A DNA stretch of 64,000 nt from Arthrobacter sp. SO3 (GTDB taxonomy: Bacteria; Actinomycetota; Actinomycetes; Actinomycetales; Micrococcaceae). Positions 60,980-64,000 of the stretch are shown one piece after another (the stretch's first letter is position 1; every line of letters begins with the position of its first letter). The translations under genes were made by a program, and so were the position numbers. The notes under the pieces are model-generated. The model saw only the letters and a list, made by a program, of their open reading frames with translations. It ran no database searches and was not told the origin of the DNA. The stretch covers positions 1-64,000 of the forward strand of contig NZ_MQTS01000021.1 in NCBI RefSeq assembly GCF_020532825.1, written 5' to 3'.

Positions 60980-61390
60980 GTGCTAGCCACCCGCAACCGT
61001 CTGAGGACAGCAACCGATTTTTCAACAACTGTACGTTCCGGTGTCCGCAATGGACGCCGGAACGTAGTGTTATATACGGCAGCCCTCGCTGCCGATGAAC
61101 CAAGCCGGATCGGATTCATCGTTTCCAAGAGTGTCGGGAACGCTGTTGTCAGGAACCTCGTTAAGAGGAGACTGAGAGAAGTCGGCGCCATGTCGTTGCA
61201 GAAATACGGCAGCGGGTTCGCGATCGTGGTTCGGGCCCTGCCTGCCGCGGCGGGTGCCAGCTGGGACCAGCTGCGTTCGGACTATGAAGCCGCCTTGGAA
61301 AACAATATGAAACGGCTGGGCAGCCGCCTTCCGAAGGCTGCTTCTTCAGTTTCTTACGAGACAACACAGGAAGGGACCCCGCGTGCGTAA
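60980..61390 (+). CDS. rnpA: Ribonuclease P protein component
   Basis: A 136-residue Rnp[37 protein letters not shown] (the RNR motif region), [15 protein letters not shown]. It helps the RNase P RNA process tRNA 5-prime ends. GTG start. Overlaps yidD by 8 nt. Confidence 0.96.
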   Translation: MLATRNRLRTATDFSTTVRSGVRNGRRNVVLYTAALAADEPSRIGFIVSKSVGNAVVRNLVKRRLREVGAMSLQKYGSGFAIVVRALPAAAGASWDQLRSDYEAALENNMKRLGSRLPKAASSVSYETTQEGTPRA

Positions 61391-61778
61391 CTCAACTGCC
61401 GCCGTCGTCCCTCCTGCAAGAACCGCAGCTGGATGGCTGGGCCGGGCAGTCTGGAATTTGCCCCGCAATATCCTCATCCTGTTGCTCCTGGCATACCGCA
61501 AGGTGATCTCACCGCTCTACGGCCAGGTTTGCCGCTTCTTCCCGAGCTGCTCGGCCTATGCCCTTGAGGCGATCACGGTGCACGGCGCGGTGAAAGGGAG
61601 CTGGCTGGCGGTCAAGCGCCTGTTGCGCTGCCACCCCTGGAATGCCGGCGGTGTGGACCACGTCCCCGCCGGTAAATGCGAGTGGCCCTCAAACCGCACC
61701 CCCACAATTGTTGTGCTGAACAATCCGGACAAGTACCTGGCTGCTCAGACTGATGGAGAAGGCCGTTCTGCGGCCTGA
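61383..61778 (+). CDS. yidD: Membrane protein insertion efficiency factor YidD
   Basis: A 131-residue protein with [31 protein letters not shown] (the Cys pair typical of YidD) and [16 protein letters not shown]. An N-terminal membrane-near helix is seen. It aids YidC. GTG start overlaps rnpA; about 30 residues longer at the C-terminus than minimal forms. Confidence 0.94.
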   Translation: MRNSTAAVVPPARTAAGWLGRAVWNLPRNILILLLLAYRKVISPLYGQVCRFFPSCSAYALEAITVHGAVKGSWLAVKRLLRCHPWNAGGVDHVPAGKCEWPSNRTPTIVVLNNPDKYLAAQTDGEGRSAA

Positions 61779-61794
61779 CGAATAGGGATATCGT

Positions 61795-62775
61795 ATGGAC
61801 TTCTTTGGAACAATCATGTTTCCGTTCAAGTGGCTTGTGTCCGCCATCATGGTGGTCTTCCACGATGGCCTGAGCGCCATCGGCATGCCCGCCGCCAGTG
61901 GCTGGACGTGGACGCTGTCCATCATTGGGCTGGTGCTGGTGATCCGTGCCGCCCTGATTCCCGTCTTCGTCAAGCAGATCAAGGCACAGCGCGGCATGCA
62001 GCTGCTGCAGCCGGACCTGAAGAAGCTGCAGGACAAGTACAAGGGCAAGACTGACCAGCTCTCCCGCCAGGCCATGGCCCAGGAGCAGATGGCCATGTAC
62101 AAGAAGCACGGCACCAATCCGTTCTCGGCCTGCCTTCCCATGCTGATTCAAATGCCGTTCTTCTTTGCCCTCTTCCAGGTCCTCTCGGGGATTACGAACG
62201 CAGCCACCAGCGGCAGCAGCATCGGGGCGATGAGCCACGAACAGGTCGTGCAGTTCGATCAGTCGAGCATCTTCGGAGCCCCGCTCTCCGCCACCCTGCT
62301 GCACGGCACGCCCGAGGGCGGCAACGTGATTGCGGTGTGGATCCTCTCAATTGTGATGATCCTGGCCATGACGGCCTCGCAGTTCATAACGCAGAAACAG
62401 ATCATGGCCAAGAACATGTCCGAAGAAGCCATGGCCAGCCCGTTCATGAAGCAGCAGAAGATGATGCTTTACGTTCTGCCGGTCGTCTTCGGTGTGGGCG
62501 GTATCAACTTCCCCATCGGTGTCCTGATCTACTGGACCACGACCAACCTCTGGACGATGGCGCAGCAGTTCTTCGTTATCCGCCGTATGCCGACGCCGGG
62601 ATCCCCGGCCGCCAAGGCCCTGGCCGAGCGCCGGGCTGCCAAGGGTCTGCCGGCCCTGCCGCTCTCGGGTGCCAAGAAGGCCGAGGCCGCGGAGGCCGAA
62701 GCTGCAGCTGCTGCAGCCTTGGTGGCCAAGAACCAGCGCGTCCAGCCACAACGTAAGAACAGGAAGAGGAAGTAA
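61795..62775 (+). CDS. yidC: Membrane protein insertase YidC
   Basis: A 326-residue Oxa1/YidC: SIIGLVLVIRAALIPVFVKQIKAQRGMQLLQPDLKKLQDKYKGK; CLPMLIQMPFFFALFQVLSGITN; and late helices INFPIGVLIYWTTTNLWTMAQQF. It inserts membrane proteins. A basic, Ala-rich tail (AAAAALVAKNQRVQPQRKNRKRK) binds ribosome. TAATG overlap with jag. Confidence 0.96.
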   Translation: MDFFGTIMFPFKWLVSAIMVVFHDGLSAIGMPAASGWTWTLSIIGLVLVIRAALIPVFVKQIKAQRGMQLLQPDLKKLQDKYKGKTDQLSRQAMAQEQMAMYKKHGTNPFSACLPMLIQMPFFFALFQVLSGITNAATSGSSIGAMSHEQVVQFDQSSIFGAPLSATLLHGTPEGGNVIAVWILSIVMILAMTASQFITQKQIMAKNMSEEAMASPFMKQQKMMLYVLPVVFGVGGINFPIGVLIYWTTTNLWTMAQQFFVIRRMPTPGSPAAKALAERRAAKGLPALPLSGAKKAEAAEAEAAAAAALVAKNQRVQPQRKNRKRK

Positions 62776-63377
62776 TGTCCGCCGAGAGCACCGAACACGC
62801 TATTTCCACTGAAGCCATCGAAGACCAGGATGACGTCTTGAGCGAAGTCCAGGATGCCGGGCAGGACACTGACGAAGGCGCAGACGGGTCCGAGGACAGG
62901 GGTAGCTCCGCCAGTCGTCTGGAAGAAGAGGGTGACGTCGCTGCGGACTATCTCGAGGAACTGCTGGACATCGCCGACATCGACGGCGACATCGACATCG
63001 AAGTCCGAAACGGCCGCACCTACATCTCGATCGTTGCTGAGGAAGAAGCAGCCGGTCTGGAGAACCTGGTGGGGAAGGACGGCGAGGTCCTTGAAGCTCT
63101 TCAGGAGCTGACCCGGCTGGCTGTGCTGTCCGCAACGGAAAGCCGGTCCCGTCTGGTCCTGGACATCAATGGCTACCGCTCAGAGCGCGCCGGTGAGCTG
63201 CAGAAGCTTGCCGAAGACGCCGTCGGGTCCGTGAAAACGTCCGGCGAAGCCGTGGCGCTGGCGCCCATGAGCGCCTACGAGCGGAAGATTGTGCACGACG
63301 CCGTCGCCGAACTGGGCCTCGTCAGCGAGTCTGAAGGCGAAGGCGCCGACCGCCACATCGTCGTCTCGGCTGACTGA
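62775..63377 (+). CDS. jag: RNA-binding protein Jag (KhpB), R3H/KH
   Basis: A 200-residue protein. An acidic N-terminal region (about 1-55), a KH-like domain (AADYLEELLDIADIDGDIDIEVRNGRTYISI, GLENLVGKDGEVLEALQELTRLAV), and an R3H domain (SERAGELQKLAEDAVG, APMSAYERKIVHDAVAELG). It binds RNA and affects cell division and wall. ATG overlaps the yidC stop. Confidence 0.93.
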   Translation: MSAESTEHAISTEAIEDQDDVLSEVQDAGQDTDEGADGSEDRGSSASRLEEEGDVAADYLEELLDIADIDGDIDIEVRNGRTYISIVAEEEAAGLENLVGKDGEVLEALQELTRLAVLSATESRSRLVLDINGYRSERAGELQKLAEDAVGSVKTSGEAVALAPMSAYERKIVHDAVAELGLVSESEGEGADRHIVVSAD

Positions 63378-63394
63378 AGCCTGCGGATAGCTTG

Positions 63395-64000
63395 ATGGTT
63401 GAAATTACAGCTGCCGAATTGAAGGCTGCTCAGACGATCTTTGGGGACCGGCTGGAGCTGGCTAAACGCTATGTGGAGCACCTGGCCACGTCCGGGACGG
63501 AGCGGGGACTGATTGGTCCCCGCGAAATCCCCCGGCTCTGGAGCCGGCACGTGCTCAATTGCGCCGTGATCGAGAGCCAGATTGCCAAGGGAAGCCACGT
63601 CGCTGATGTCGGAAGCGGCGCCGGGCTCCCGGGCCTTTGCCTGGCAATTGCCCGTCCCGACCTCGAGCTCACCCTGATCGAACCCCTCGAACGCCGCGTC
63701 ATCTGGCTGCAGGAAGTCGTTGATGACCTCGGTCTCGACAACGTCACGATCATGCGGACCCGCGCGGAACTCGCCGTTGGTATGGTGAACGCCGATGTGG
63801 TCACGGCTCGGGCCGTGTCAGCGCTGTCGAATCTCGCCGGACTGACCATTCCGCTGTTGGCGGGAAAGGGTGAAGTTGTCGCGATTAAGGGACGCAGCGC
63901 CGGCGAGGAAATTGAAAAAGCCGCCAAGGTGATCCGCAAGCTGGGCGGTACCCAGACGTCCGTCGTGCTGGTGGGTGAAGACCTGCTCGAAGAACCCACA
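63395..64000 (+). CDS. rsmG: 16S rRNA m7G527 methyltransferase RsmG, cut by window end
   Basis: 202 codons of RsmG/GidB, incomplete at the right edge. From ATG: MVEITAAELKAAQTIFGDRL, then the SAM motif HVADVGSGAGLPGLCLAIARP, and later RRVIWLQEVVDDLG, GEVVAIKGRS. It methylates G527 of 16S rRNA. It begins 17 bp after jag; the operon likely continues with parA/parB beyond the window (expectation). Confidence 0.95.
   Translation, partial: MVEITAAELKAAQTIFGDRLELAKRYVEHLATSGTERGLIGPREIPRLWSRHVLNCAVIESQIAKGSHVADVGSGAGLPGLCLAIARPDLELTLIEPLERRVIWLQEVVDDLGLDNVTIMRTRAELAVGMVNADVVTARAVSALSNLAGLTIPLLAGKGEVVAIKGRSAGEEIEKAAKVIRKLGGTQTSVVLVGEDLLEEPT

Overview
The window is about 64 kb of high-GC DNA that contains the chromosomal replication-origin region of an actinobacterium, most likely Arthrobacter or Pseudarthrobacter (family Micrococcaceae). 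The evidence is the gene order rsmG-jag-yidC-yidD-rnpA-rpmH-dnaA-dnaN-gnd-recF-dciA-gyrB-gyrA, the fhaA-fhaB-pstP-rodA-pbpA-pknA-pknB cluster followed by a pabA/trpG-type gene and crgA, frequent GTG starts, and a Kocuria/Rhodococcus-type putrescine oxidase. No phage, CRISPR array or intact insertion sequence was seen.

Left part (1-30 kb) is accessory metabolism. After a PRiA4_ORF3-like gene and a DUF2252 gene comes a 62-bp palindrome that looks like two joined IS3-type ends. An alcohol dehydrogenase and a divergent XRE/MmyB regulator follow. Next is a 5-oxoproline (lactam) cluster on both strands around a GntR gene: pxpA, a fused pxpB-pxpC, and a biotin carboxylase/BCCP protein on the minus strand, and an NRAMP-like carrier and a YcsI/D-glutamate-cyclase-like protein on the plus strand. 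Three copies of an ATTGTT-s-AACAAT palindrome flank the regulator. A second GntR gene and a flavin reductase follow. The urease operon ureABCEFGD runs on the minus strand and ends in a nickel-permease gene that has lost an internal segment and its frame. Several small genes come next, then a putrescine operon (oxidase, universal stress protein, APC permease) facing a TetR gene across a perfect 23-bp palindrome. A tRNA-Leu(CAG) closes this part.

Middle part (30-48.5 kb): the cell-envelope and signalling operon fhaA-fhaB-pstP-rodA-pbpA-pknA-pknB is tightly coupled, with most junctions overlapping by 4 nt. It links Ser/Thr phosphorylation to septal and lateral peptidoglycan synthesis. The pabA/trpG-type gene, crgA and tag follow. 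Between tag and the rhomboid protease gene is an 894-bp gene-free stretch holding an unexpected array of DnaA-box modules spaced about 118-137 bp apart. Then come a cyclophilin, an 11-residue-repeat membrane protein, a family-2 glycosyltransferase, a DMT transporter, a cupin, tRNA-Ala, a DLW-39 microprotein and tRNA-Ile.

Right part (48.5-64 kb): DUF3566, gyrA, gyrB, dciA, recF, gnd, dnaN and dnaA lie on the minus strand. DnaA boxes lie on both sides of dnaA (oriC). On the other side of the origin, rpmH-rnpA-yidD-yidC-jag-rsmG run on the plus strand, with rsmG cut by the window end. Genes on both sides are transcribed away from the origin.
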